Below, one piece after another: positions 15,928-24,047 of a DNA stretch of 35,677 nucleotides; position 1 is the first letter of the stretch, and each line of letters starts with the position of its first letter. Under the pieces are notes generated by a model, which saw only the letters and a program-made list of their open reading frames with translations, was not told where the DNA came from and searched no databases. Source of the DNA: Alphaproteobacteria bacterium (GTDB lineage Bacteria > Pseudomonadota > Alphaproteobacteria > Rickettsiales > UBA3002); assembly GCA_022841525.1 (NCBI GenBank), contig JALHRI010000018.1, positions 1 through 35,677 on the forward strand, given 5' to 3'. Position numbers and translations under genes: made by a program.

Positions 15928-17955
15928 ATGTCCATATCGCTGCTGCAATTATTATTTTCAACCGCGCCGGTGAGCCTTCCGGCGGGGCAAAATACCCCGG
16001 CAGATGCTGAGCCGCAGACTCAGGGTTTTGCAGCCATGCTCGGCAAGCTGCAGGCCGTTACTGCCAGTGATAACGGTGCCATGAAGCTTAACGGGTTGCA
16101 GCCTGGCGCTCTCAGCATGGCGGCGATGCTACCGATGGGGCAAGTCTTGCCGCAGGAAGGCGCGCGCACGACTGCGACTACACCGCTGATCATGACGGTG
16201 GAGGAGGCTCAGGCGCTGATTACCGAGCTTAAATCCCAATTTTCTGCGGAGGATTCATCGCAGGAATCTTTTTCCTCGGCCGGGTTTACTGAGCGCGATG
16301 ACGAAATACTACGCGAGCTTGAAAGCGAAATTGCACTCGATAGCGCACCAAGTGATCTGGTGGATCTCGACGTGGTGATGTTGCAGCTTCCCAGCGTCAC
16401 GCAGAATGAAGAGGGCGCAGTACGCGGCGAGGGCTTGCGTAAGCTGATGCAGTTTTTAACGGCCTCGAAACAGGCGTACAATGTGCAGTCGTCAGATAGC
16501 GAGAAGCCTGCCCCCCAAATCACCCAGAAGCTTTCGGACCCGCTGTTGGAGGCGGTCCAGGCAAGCATGTTTCCAGCGCCAGCAGAAGGCCCGAAAGAAA
16601 CGCCAGAAATCACGCAAGCAAGCTTCCTCCAGCCTGCACAACTGGTTGTAGATCACACGTCACCGCTGATGATGCAGGCGAGTTTTGTACCGCCTGCGCC
16701 GCTTAAGCCTATCGTTGAGGATCATGCGAATGCGCCTGAGCCTTCGTCTTTGCCAGCGCCACCCTCTCAGCAAGCGGTGCCCGTCGCACGTGATATTCGT
16801 GTGAGTGCGCTGCCTGAGATTGATCTGCCGCAAGTGCCGTTGCCGAATCAGCCAGAGGCTCCGGCAGCGGCTCCTGAAAGTCTGCTTGCTCCTAAACAGG
16901 ACTGGCAAGCAGTGATGGATGAGGCGGTAAAATCTGCTAGCGCGACACTACCAGAATCAACGACTGCGCCCGCGCGTGAAGAGTTGCAGGCGGTAGAAGA
17001 AGTGGTGGCGCCTGTGCCGGATCAACGCGGTGAAGCTGCAAAAAAAGAGGCAGCAGGTGATGTGCGTAACATTCGCTGGATTGAAGCGATGTTCCCGCAG
17101 CCTATTCAGAAAAATCAAGCGACTAAAGCAGTGCCCTCATCTTCTGCTGAGACTTCAGAAGATGGTGATGCGCATTCAGAAATTCAGGGGACAAAGTCTG
17201 CCATGCCACCTGCGACGCTGCCTGAGCAGATGGTGAGCGAAGGTGGCAGAATTCAGAGCAAACGGCCCGGTGCAAAAGCGCGGGTAGAGGATGTATTCCA
17301 AAAAGCGATGCAGGCGATTGCGGATCCGAGCGTGGGGGCAAGGCCTGCGGATCTGCTTAAACCCATCCCGATGGCGGAGCATCTGCGTAGCGAATCGCTG
17401 AGTGCATCGGTGGTGAGCATGCCGGAGATTCAAGCGCCAGTAAAGCAAGCCGCGCCGGTCGTATTGACACCTAATCCGGCACTCTTTGCCTATCGTAGCG
17501 CGGTGGTGGAACAGGTGCATGTGGGCATTACGCGGATGAAACATGCCGATCTTGACCGCATCACGCTGCAGCTTGAGCCGGCGGATTTAGGCCGTGTGGA
17601 TGTACGCATGGATGTGCGTAGCGACGGCAGCACGCAGGTCGTGTTCACGGCAGAGCGCAGCGAAACTCTGGATATGCTTCAGCGCGATGCGCGCGGACTT
17701 GAGCGCACGTTACAAGAAGCCGGTGTCAAAGCCGATGCCGGTAGTATGGAGTTCAATCTGCGTCAGCAAGCCGGTGGTCAGGCTGCGTTTCATGAAAGCG
17801 GCGATGGGGCACCTCGCCAGTTTTCACAGCAGCAATCCAACGAAAGCGGCGCAACTTCAGGCAGCACCGCATCTTCAGAAGCGGTGATGGCCGAAGAACT
17901 GGCGAGCACCACCATCACCTACAGCCTGACAACAGGCTTAAACATGATCGCATAA
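15928..17955 (+). CDS. fliK: FliK, flagellar hook-length control protein
   Basis: About 675 residues. The long N-terminal and central region is low in order and rich in Pro, Ala, Glu and Gln, as expected of a ruler. The final 150 residues contain the FliK C-terminal domain: LDRITLQLEPADLGRVDVRM, followed by a V-F-T-A-E-R-S-E-T-L-D-M-L segment and L-E-R-T-L-Q-E-A-G-V. FliK measures hook length during export and switches FlhB from hook to filament substrates. I chose ATG 15928, which has GGGGATGG upstream. A longer reading from TTG 15895 would begin inside the sigma-54 promoter and is not credible. flgD follows after 15 bases. A long ruler is in keeping with the large hook protein encoded nearby. 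Confidence 0.9.
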   Translation: MSISLLQLLFSTAPVSLPAGQNTPADAEPQTQGFAAMLGKLQAVTASDNGAMKLNGLQPGALSMAAMLPMGQVLPQEGARTTATTPLIMTVEEAQALITELKSQFSAEDSSQESFSSAGFTERDDEILRELESEIALDSAPSDLVDLDVVMLQLPSVTQNEEGAVRGEGLRKLMQFLTASKQAYNVQSSDSEKPAPQITQKLSDPLLEAVQASMFPAPAEGPKETPEITQASFLQPAQLVVDHTSPLMMQASFVPPAPLKPIVEDHANAPEPSSLPAPPSQQAVPVARDIRVSALPEIDLPQVPLPNQPEAPAAAPESLLAPKQDWQAVMDEAVKSASATLPESTTAPAREELQAVEEVVAPVPDQRGEAAKKEAAGDVRNIRWIEAMFPQPIQKNQATKAVPSSSAETSEDGDAHSEIQGTKSAMPPATLPEQMVSEGGRIQSKRPGAKARVEDVFQKAMQAIADPSVGARPADLLKPIPMAEHLRSESLSASVVSMPEIQAPVKQAAPVVLTPNPALFAYRSAVVEQVHVGITRMKHADLDRITLQLEPADLGRVDVRMDVRSDGSTQVVFTAERSETLDMLQRDARGLERTLQEAGVKADAGSMEFNLRQQAGGQAAFHESGDGAPRQFSQQQSNESGATSGSTASSEAVMAEELASTTITYSLTTGLNMIA

Positions 17956-17970
17956 CCACGGAGAGCGTAT

Positions 17971-18660
17971 ATGAGCGTTGGCAGCATCGGTACAAACACG
18001 AATAATCAGGAGCGGTCGGCATCCGACAATGCGCTGGCCAGTATTAATGGGGATTTTAATTTCTTCCTGAAACTCATGACCACGCAGCTGCAGAATCAGG
18101 ACCCGACCGAGCCGCTCGATACCAATCAGCTCACCGATCAGATTACGCAGTTCTCGCAGGTGGAGCAGCAGGTGCGCACCAACCAGAACATCGAAAAACT
18201 GATTAGCTCGCAGCAGCAATCACAGCTTTCCACCGCAGTCAGCTTCATTGGCAGCGAGGTAGAAACCGCCGGCAACACCGGCCAGAAAATCGGCGATCAG
18301 GCAGTATTCAGCTATAATTTGGCTGCCGCGGGTGCCAACGTCGAGCTGGTGATTACCGATAAAAATGGCCGCGCGGTATTTAGAGGGCAGGGAGCCAATA
18401 ATGTTGGCCGCAATCTGGTGGTCTGGGACGGGGTGAATAGTTTTAACGGCAATACCGAGCCAGACGGTGAATATACGATTTCCGTGAAAGCCACGACGCC
18501 GAATGGGCAAACCGTGCCTGCCGATGCGCGCGCCGTAGGGGTGGTGACGGCGGTAGAAAATACCAAGGATGGCATTACGCTTTCGATGGGCACGCGCACG
18601 GTGCGTTACGAGGACGTGCTGGCGGTGCGTGCACCTACGTTTGCAGGCAGTGGCAGCTAG
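17971..18660 (+). CDS. flgD: FlgD, hook-assembly scaffold (hook cap)
   Basis: This 229-residue protein has the FlgD signature near its N-terminus: FFLKLMTTQLQNQDPTEPLD then TNQLTDQITQFSQVEQQ. It also has a C-terminal FlgD Ig-like/Tudor part, including FSYNLAAAGANVELVITDKN, LVVWDGVNSFNGNTEPDGEY and a final VRYEDVLAVRAP. FlgD caps the growing hook and is required for FlgE polymerisation. CACGGAGAG before the start gives a ribosome binding site. It is cotranscribed with fliK, and the next sigma-54 site lies right after its stop codon. Confidence 0.95.
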   Translation: MSVGSIGTNTNNQERSASDNALASINGDFNFFLKLMTTQLQNQDPTEPLDTNQLTDQITQFSQVEQQVRTNQNIEKLISSQQQSQLSTAVSFIGSEVETAGNTGQKIGDQAVFSYNLAAAGANVELVITDKNGRAVFRGQGANNVGRNLVVWDGVNSFNGNTEPDGEYTISVKATTPNGQTVPADARAVGVVTAVENTKDGITLSMGTRTVRYEDVLAVRAPTFAGSGS

Positions 18661-18661
18661 T

Positions 18662-18677
18662 TGGCACGATTCTTGAA
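18662..18677 (+). promoter_or_regulatory. Probable sigma-54 promoter of flgE
   Basis: TGGCACGATTCTTGAA has a perfect -24 half (GG 18663-18664), but the -12 half carries GA instead of GC at 18675-18676. It begins one base after the flgD stop codon and 75 bases before flgE. Confidence 0.68.
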
Positions 18678-18736
18678 AGAGTCATGATGAGATTTTTCGT
18701 CAACCACGAAACGAACAGATAACAAGGGAGAGTTCC

Positions 18737-21592
18737 ATGAGTTTATACGGTGCATTATTTGGTGGGGTATCGGGTCTTCGCGCGCAGTCCAGCCGCATCG
18801 GTTCGATTTCCGATAACATCGCCAACGTCAACACGGTAGGTTACAAGCAGGCGCGCGCAGCGTTTTCGACACTGGTGGTCAACGCCAGCAGCAACGTATC
18901 GTACCAGACTGGCGGCGTGCGTGCAGGGACGATTTTTGACATCTCGCGTCAGGGTCTGCTTTCTACCACCGAATCGGCGACGGATATCGCGATTTCGGGT
19001 CAGGGTATGTTTGTGGTGCGCTCGGTTGCTGAACCGATTGCTGGCGATGCCAACTCGCTGCCGTTGTTTACACGTGCAGGTTCATTCCGTCAGGACTCGC
19101 TGGGGAACTTTATCAATACGCAGGGCTTCTTCCTGCAAGGCTGGCCTCTTGACCGCGATGGTCGTCTGCCGGGTGAAGCGGGCAACTTAAACACGGTGGC
19201 GTTTACCAACTTCGACTCGCTGGAAACGGTGAATATTGAATCGCAGTCAGGCATTGCACAGGCAACCACCAATATCGAACTGGGCGCCAACCTGAATGCG
19301 GGTGAGCGTGTATTCCCGGGACAGGATGATCTGATTGCGCTGGATATTACCGATCCCAACAATGTGGGGATTAATTCTGAAGCCATTATTGCGGGCGATG
19401 AATTTGGTTTGGCAACGGCGAATAATCTCAACCGTGGTGACCGCTTCCAGATTAATACCGGTACCGGTCTGACCTACACCTATGAGTATGGTGGGTTCAG
19501 CATTGGCCGATCGATCACGTTGGGCGGTTCAGGCAATATTGGTGATAACGCGATTGATAATACTGCACTGCGCGCACTAGGCGGTGCACCTGGGGCGATT
19601 CAGTTTGGCCCCACGGCAAACACGTTTACCGTTAACCTTTCGTCGCACGGCTTGATTGTTGGCGATCAGGTGAATTTATCCGGTGTACCGATTGGTGGTA
19701 TTGGTGCGACACCGCAGTCAGAATTGCTGGCGCCGTTACAGGTGACGCAGGTGCTCGGCCTCAATAGCTTCGTGGTGCAGGTTACCACGCCGCATGGTGG
19801 TGCGCTGGGTGGTAACGCCAACCCGGGTGGTATCTCGGTCGATAACCGTATTTATCCGGGTAATATTCTCGATGCGATCACGCCGACGCAGGCATTCCTT
19901 GCGAATACTACGACCTTAGGCTTCACACCGGCAGCACTGACATTCACGATTGCAACGCCCACCGTCGGCACCAAAACATTCAGATATGTTAGCGGTTCAC
20001 CGAATACGATTAACGGTGAGTTTAACAGCCTTACCACGCTTTCCGACGCGATTAATCTGGTGGCCGGAATGACCGCTCGTGTCGTTTCCGGACGCTTGAT
20101 GGTCGGTTCGGAGAATGCATCCGAATCGGTCACCTTTGCTAACGGCGATGCGGTGGGCACCACCTCGCAGCGCGGCATTGACTGGATTACTGAACTCGGT
20201 CTGAGCAGCGTAGCTAACGGCAACCGCCGCTTTAACAACATGGCCAGTCTGGCGACACTGATCAACGCCGATCCTGGCGTCAGCGCTGAGGTCAATAATC
20301 CGCTATCGAACTCAACCGTGACCGTGCGTGTCGATGATCCGATCGATACCATCACCCTGCGTGACTTGCCGACGCTACCATTTGGCATTACGACCGTAGG
20401 TACACCGATTGCCATTCCTGCGGGTACGTTTAGTGCAGGTGCTGCGATTGACGTGGTCATTAACGATGGTTCATTCCCGTCCACGCTCAATCTGGGGGAT
20501 GCAGTCAATATTCGTGGGCTTGCTGCTAACCTTGGTGGTCTGCCGGGCAATCTGCCAAACAGCGGGCCTTTCCAGGTGATTGCGGTGAACCCGGGCGTGA
20601 GCTATACGGTGCGTATGATTGCACCGGCTACCGTGACCCTTGCTGGTGGTAACTTTGCAGCGGCAGCGTCTAACGTGGTCAACGTGATTGGTGAGTCGAA
20701 CCAAGGCTCTGTGACCTCGGCACTTGGCTTAACGCCAACCTTGAACGGCGCGCCGTATGTGCCGCAAAGCACCGGTGTTTTGGGGCCGCGTTATGACTCT
20801 TCTGGCACGGTGGGGCTGAACATGGCTTCCGGTGATCTGACCGCGCAGTTTAGCCGTAACGTCCGCATCTTTGATAGTTTGGGTACGGGGCACGATATTC
20901 GCTTCAGCTTTATCAAAGTGTCGAACAATAACTGGGTGGCGGAAGTCCATGTGATCCCGCCGACCGATATCAACACCGCGCTGCCGGATGGTCAGATTGC
21001 GGTGGGTACGATCAGCTTTAACGGAGACGGATCGCTGCGCAGTGTCTCCAGCGGTCTGACGACCCCGATCAACGTGAACTGGACGAACGGTTCGGTGGCC
21101 AGCACCCTCTCGCTGGATCTTGGTACTGCCGGTCAGCCGTTTGGTACGCCAGGTGCGACGGTCATTGGTCTGACCGATGGCTTAAGCCAGTTCGATAGCA
21201 GCTATAACGTGGCCTTCGCGAATCAAAACGGTGCGCCGGTAGGTCAGTTAGTGAGCGTCTCGATTGACGTGGATGGTAAAGTGATCGCCAGCTACTCCAA
21301 TGGTGAAACGCAGGCACTCTTCCAGTTGCCGATTGCTGATTTTGCAAGCCCCGAAGGCCTGATGCCGATTTCGGGTAACGTCTATGCGCAGAGCCGTCAG
21401 TCGGGTGAAGCCAACTTGCGTGAGGCAGGCACCAACGGTGTGGGCACGGTAGTGTCGGCGTCGCTGGAGCAATCCAACGTCGATCTGGCCGAACAGCTCA
21501 CCGATATGATCGTGGCGCAGCGCGCGTACCAAGCCAATACCAGGGTGATCCGAACCACGGATGAACTCCTAGAACAGCTCAACCAGCTGTAA
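18737..21592 (+). CDS. flgE: FlgE, flagellar hook protein (very large)
   Basis: The N-terminus, GALFGGVSGLRAQSSRIGSI then SDNIANVNTVGYKQ, and the C-terminus, LEQSNVDLAEQLTDMIVAQR then AYQANTRVIRTTDELLEQL, are the D0 helices of FlgE. The FlgE D2-type region, SGDLTAQFSRNVRIFDSLGT with FNGDGSL, lies at about 697-770. At 951 residues it is roughly twice the enterobacterial length. The centre holds two related beta-rich modules, at 296-366 (with SSHGLIVGDQVNLSG) and 564-641 (with PSTLNLGDAVNIRG), also found once in FlgK. Between them is an IN-motif-like segment at about 400-490. The gene has its own sigma-54 type promoter, an AAGGGAGAG ribosome binding site and a strong terminator, so it can be expressed alone in large amounts. 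Confidence 0.96.
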   Translation: MSLYGALFGGVSGLRAQSSRIGSISDNIANVNTVGYKQARAAFSTLVVNASSNVSYQTGGVRAGTIFDISRQGLLSTTESATDIAISGQGMFVVRSVAEPIAGDANSLPLFTRAGSFRQDSLGNFINTQGFFLQGWPLDRDGRLPGEAGNLNTVAFTNFDSLETVNIESQSGIAQATTNIELGANLNAGERVFPGQDDLIALDITDPNNVGINSEAIIAGDEFGLATANNLNRGDRFQINTGTGLTYTYEYGGFSIGRSITLGGSGNIGDNAIDNTALRALGGAPGAIQFGPTANTFTVNLSSHGLIVGDQVNLSGVPIGGIGATPQSELLAPLQVTQVLGLNSFVVQVTTPHGGALGGNANPGGISVDNRIYPGNILDAITPTQAFLANTTTLGFTPAALTFTIATPTVGTKTFRYVSGSPNTINGEFNSLTTLSDAINLVAGMTARVVSGRLMVGSENASESVTFANGDAVGTTSQRGIDWITELGLSSVANGNRRFNNMASLATLINADPGVSAEVNNPLSNSTVTVRVDDPIDTITLRDLPTLPFGITTVGTPIAIPAGTFSAGAAIDVVINDGSFPSTLNLGDAVNIRGLAANLGGLPGNLPNSGPFQVIAVNPGVSYTVRMIAPATVTLAGGNFAAAASNVVNVIGESNQGSVTSALGLTPTLNGAPYVPQSTGVLGPRYDSSGTVGLNMASGDLTAQFSRNVRIFDSLGTGHDIRFSFIKVSNNNWVAEVHVIPPTDINTALPDGQIAVGTISFNGDGSLRSVSSGLTTPINVNWTNGSVASTLSLDLGTAGQPFGTPGATVIGLTDGLSQFDSSYNVAFANQNGAPVGQLVSVSIDVDGKVIASYSNGETQALFQLPIADFASPEGLMPISGNVYAQSRQSGEANLREAGTNGVGTVVSASLEQSNVDLAEQLTDMIVAQRAYQANTRVIRTTDELLEQLNQL

Positions 21593-21621
21593 GCAACCAG
21601 TTACGTCGTCTAGCTCCTTGA

Positions 21622-21655
21622 CGGCTCGTAGGGCAACTTACGAGCCGTTTTTTTT
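21622..21655 (+). terminator. Rho-independent terminator of the flagellar cluster
   Basis: CGGCTCGTA (21622-21630) and TACGAGCCG (21639-21647) form a perfect nine-base-pair stem with an eight-base loop, followed by eight Ts. It lies 30 bases after flgE. Confidence 0.95.
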
Positions 21656-21741
21656 ACTTACGGGTGCTGCGGCATAATGGGCACAACAGGCCGCTTGCAC
21701 ATGTAAAAAACGTCATCTTCCAGCGAATGGGTGAAAGCGTA

Positions 21742-21770
21742 TTGCAGGTTGGAGGAATAAGGTATATTAA
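21742..21770 (+). promoter_or_regulatory. Possible sigma-70 promoter of the small unknown gene
   Basis: TTGCAG (21742-21747) is followed after 17 bases by TATTAA (21765-21770), itself part of TATATTAATAAA. The gene at 21809 starts about 30 bases after the expected start site. Confidence 0.45.
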
Positions 21771-21808
21771 TAAACGTAAATTATTCTTAGTCCTTGAACG
21801 GGGGGCAT

Positions 21809-22129
21809 ATGGCCTATCAATCGCGCGTACTAGGTGCTATTAATGTGACTAAAACGGCTAAGCAAACTGCGGGTGAGCAGACGGGCGATCTCTCGGATCT
21901 GATGGCTAACCCCGACTATCTTCGTCATTCTTCCGCCATTATTCATGACTCGCTGAAGCAAGGTTTTGACGTATTGCAGCTTCCCAACGGTGATATTGTG
22001 ACCACCGGCACCAAAGTGATTGTGACCACCTATAGCTGGGATGCTGGCAGAGCCAAGCTGGCCAAACGCACCACGACACCGAAAGAACCTTCCAAGCGTG
22101 GCCGTAAAAAACAGGCCGAAGAAGCTTAA
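21809..22129 (+). CDS. Unrecognised small basic protein
   Basis: A 106-residue protein that I do not recognise. The ATG at 21809 follows GGGGGG, and an in-frame TTG at 21794 is less likely. Visible features: residues 1-40 are polar and flexible. A compact middle follows (PDYLRHSSAIIHDSLKQGFD then VLQLPNGDIVTTGTKVIVTT), which reads as a helix followed by a beta hairpin. The tail is strongly basic (KLAKRTTTPKEPSKRGRKKQ), suggesting nucleic-acid contact or disorder. It has its own promoter-like sequence, codon use like its neighbours, and an end that overlaps the convergent ymdB-like gene by four bases, all suggesting a real gene. It is not evidently flagellar, being separated from flgE by a strong terminator. 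Confidence 0.72.
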   Translation: MAYQSRVLGAINVTKTAKQTAGEQTGDLSDLMANPDYLRHSSAIIHDSLKQGFDVLQLPNGDIVTTGTKVIVTTYSWDAGRAKLAKRTTTPKEPSKRGRKKQAEEA

Positions 22130-22911
22130 TGCTGTATCGGCGTGATGGATACGCCTAGACCGTTATCGTTCAACGTAATCATTGCCCCTTGAATCACGCC
22201 TTCGCCGCTGCCTGGTTCCATGCGCACTTTACGGAATTTTTGCAGAAAATTCTGCATCGGGCCTTTGGGGTCAAAACCAATGACGGTGCCCTGAGTATCG
22301 CCGCACATGCCGGCATCGGTTTGATAGGCGGTGCCATTTTTTAGAATACGCGCATCGGCGGTGGCAACATGGGTATGGCTGCCGATGACCGCCGAAACGC
22401 GTCCATCGAGATACACGCCCATGGCCTGTTTCTCGCTGGTAGCTTCGGCGTGGAAATCTACAAAAATCGCATCGACGTTTGCCCCAAGTTTGTATGGCGC
22501 CAGCGCCGCATCGGCGCTAGCGAAGGGGCTATCCAAATACTCGCGGTGAAAGACTTGCCCCAGCAAATGCAGCACCAGGATTTTTTTGCCACCAGCGAGC
22601 GTGAAAAGTTTGCACCCCGTGCCCGGGGTGGAGGGCGGAAAATTATGCGGGCGCAGCAGGGCAGGCTGGCTACCTAGCAGGCTAAGCGAATCTTTCTGAT
22701 CAAACACGTGATCGCCGCCGGTCATGACGTCCACACCGGCAGAGGCAAAATCGCGAAGTATATCGGCGGTCACGCCAAACCCGCCGGCAGCATTATCGAC
22801 ATTGACGATGATGGCATCGAGTGCGTGCTTGGCGCGCAATGGTTTGGCGTGCTTCATCACCGCATCGCGGCCTGCGCGGCCAACCACATCGCCTAGGAAA
22901 AGAAGTTTCAT
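22126..22911 (-). CDS. ymdB: YmdB-family metallophosphoesterase with altered metal-site residues
   Basis: This 261-residue protein belongs to the YmdB/TIGR00282 calcineurin-like phosphoesterases, which hydrolyse 2',3'-cyclic nucleotides. It starts MKLLFLGDVVGRAGRDAV (metal ligand D8). It then has VNVDNAAGGFG (D39, N40), TGGDHVFDQKD (D67, H68), FVDFHAEATSEKQAMG (H154) and GSHTHVATAD (H179, H181). Most family members have Glu before the Asn in the first motif and Asn before the His in the second (NxEN, TxGNH). Here both are Asp, so the dinuclear site keeps carboxylate or amide ligands but with changed chemistry. In Bacillus YmdB affects biofilm and RNA turnover; the role in proteobacteria is little known. 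The family call is firm, the catalytic state uncertain. Its stop overlaps that of the convergent gene. Confidence 0.9.
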   Translation of the reverse strand: MKLLFLGDVVGRAGRDAVMKHAKPLRAKHALDAIIVNVDNAAGGFGVTADILRDFASAGVDVMTGGDHVFDQKDSLSLLGSQPALLRPHNFPPSTPGTGCKLFTLAGGKKILVLHLLGQVFHREYLDSPFASADAALAPYKLGANVDAIFVDFHAEATSEKQAMGVYLDGRVSAVIGSHTHVATADARILKNGTAYQTDAGMCGDTQGTVIGFDPKGPMQNFLQKFRKVRMEPGSGEGVIQGAMITLNDNGLGVSITPIQH

Positions 22912-22962
22912 GAGGGGGGTTGTAGCGGATTTTAGAGCTGGAGGAAATGATGAATTAACAAG

Positions 22963-23090
22963 CCCTCACCCAAAAATGCGAAGAGCATTTTTGACCTCTC
23001 CCACGGGGAGAGGTGCACACGCCGCCGAGAGCCCGTAATACCTCTCCCACAGGGAGAGGTCGAAATTCGTGATCGAATTTCGGGTGAGGG
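22963..23090. repeat. Multi-hairpin palindromic element (CCCTCACCC family)
   Basis: Outer inverted ends CCCTCACCC (22963-22971) and GGGTGAGGG (23082-23090) enclose four separate hairpins: AAAATGC/GCATTTT, CCTCTCCC/GGGAGAGG, CCTCTCCC/GGGAGAGG again, and CGAAATTCG/CGAATTTCG. It fills most of the gap between ymdB and the cyclo-ligase gene and codes for nothing visible. Confidence 0.88.
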
Positions 23091-23103
23091 AATCACCTTC
23101 ATC

Positions 23104-23670
23104 TTAAAACATACTCACGCCGTGTTCGGTGAGGATGCCGTCGAGGCGGGCGTCGGTGGCTTCAAACGGCACTTCGGCGACTTCCTGCAGGCTGTAGGCG
23201 ACGCCAATAAACAGCGGTGGATTTTCGTGCGCGCGAAGGGCGTGCATCGTGCGGTCGTAATAGCCACCGCCGTAACCAAGGCGGCCGCCTGTGGCATCGA
23301 AGGCAACCAGTGGCGTGAGGATGATGTCGGGGATGATTTCCGCTGCACTGGCCAGCGGTTCTTCGACGCCGAGTGCGTGGCGCTCTAGCTCATCCCCGGG
23401 CTGCCAGACGTGAAACATCAGTGCTGACTCGGGCGAGATCATGCGCGGCAAGGCGGTGGCCTTGTTATACTTGCGCATCAGAGTGAAAATTTCGTTCACG
23501 CTGACCTCGCCGCGCATGGCGCGATATCCGGCGAAGGAGGGGGCGTAGGCCAAAATGGGGTGATCGGCAAAATGCCGCGCCACGGCCGTTGCGGCAATGG
23601 TTTGCGCCGCTGCAGACATGGCCATGCGCTTGGCAAGCATCTGCGTTCTGAGTGTCTGTTTCGGGTTCAT
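23104..23670 (-). CDS. ygfA: 5-formyltetrahydrofolate cyclo-ligase
   Basis: This 188-residue enzyme converts 5-formyl-THF and ATP to 5,10-methenyl-THF in the cytosol, recycling the folate storage form. It has the family's N-terminal KQTLRTQMLAKRMAMS helix. EVSVNEIF and CHW-like FHVWQPGDEL regions come next, then DIILTPLVAFDATGGRLGYG and GGYYDRT, the ATP/folate-binding signature. The ATG at 23670 (MNPKQTLR) is chosen over an in-frame GTG at 23700 because it matches the family start. It lies downstream of 6S RNA in the same orientation, as in E. coli zapA-ssrS-ygfA, and may be read through from it. Confidence 0.93.
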   Translation of the reverse strand: MNPKQTLRTQMLAKRMAMSAAAQTIAATAVARHFADHPILAYAPSFAGYRAMRGEVSVNEIFTLMRKYNKATALPRMISPESALMFHVWQPGDELERHALGVEEPLASAAEIIPDIILTPLVAFDATGGRLGYGGGYYDRTMHALRAHENPPLFIGVAYSLQEVAEVPFEATDARLDGILTEHGVSMF

Positions 23671-23810
23671 GACGGTACTAAAAAATAAGGTGCCACACAC
23701 GCTGGCATGGCACCTTTACACGAGACGTGCAAACAGGAAATGCGTGGAAATTTTCCACAACACACGCGCTCACTAGCGCGGATTGATGACGATTTCGTGA
23801 CAATTTGGGG

Positions 23811-23984
23811 AAAAAGTGAACGGACCGCCATAATCGTGGGCTGTCGTTTCCTCCCGTGACCCGTATGGTCAGGTGGGCGCCGTATCGATATAGCCACGGC
23901 CATACCGAGTGACAGCTCCCAAGAGGTGATTATCGGTCCCGGAGCGAAGCACACCTGCACGCATCAAGCAGTACCGTTCACTTC
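23811..23984 (-). ncRNA. ssrS: 6S RNA
   Basis: Read on the minus strand, the transcript would begin GAAGUGAACGG (23984-23974) and end CCGUUCACUUUUU, giving a strong closing stem of at least eight pairs (GUGAACGG/CCGUUCAC). A central region with GCUUCGCUCCGGGACC faces GGAGGAAACG, as in the open bubble of 6S RNA. A terminal arm forms from GCUGUC with GACAGC and CGGUAUGG with CCAUACGG. Length is about 174 bases, normal for 6S RNA. It lies between zapA and the cyclo-ligase gene, the classic 6S location. 6S RNA mimics an open promoter and sequesters the housekeeping RNA polymerase in stationary phase. A TTGCTT/TACATT promoter 17 bases apart lies just upstream. The exact ends are estimates. Confidence 0.88.
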
Positions 23985-24047
23985 TATAATGTATGTTATG
24001 CCTTAAAAAAAAGCAAGAATTGCATAGCAATGACGATGCTCTTTGCT

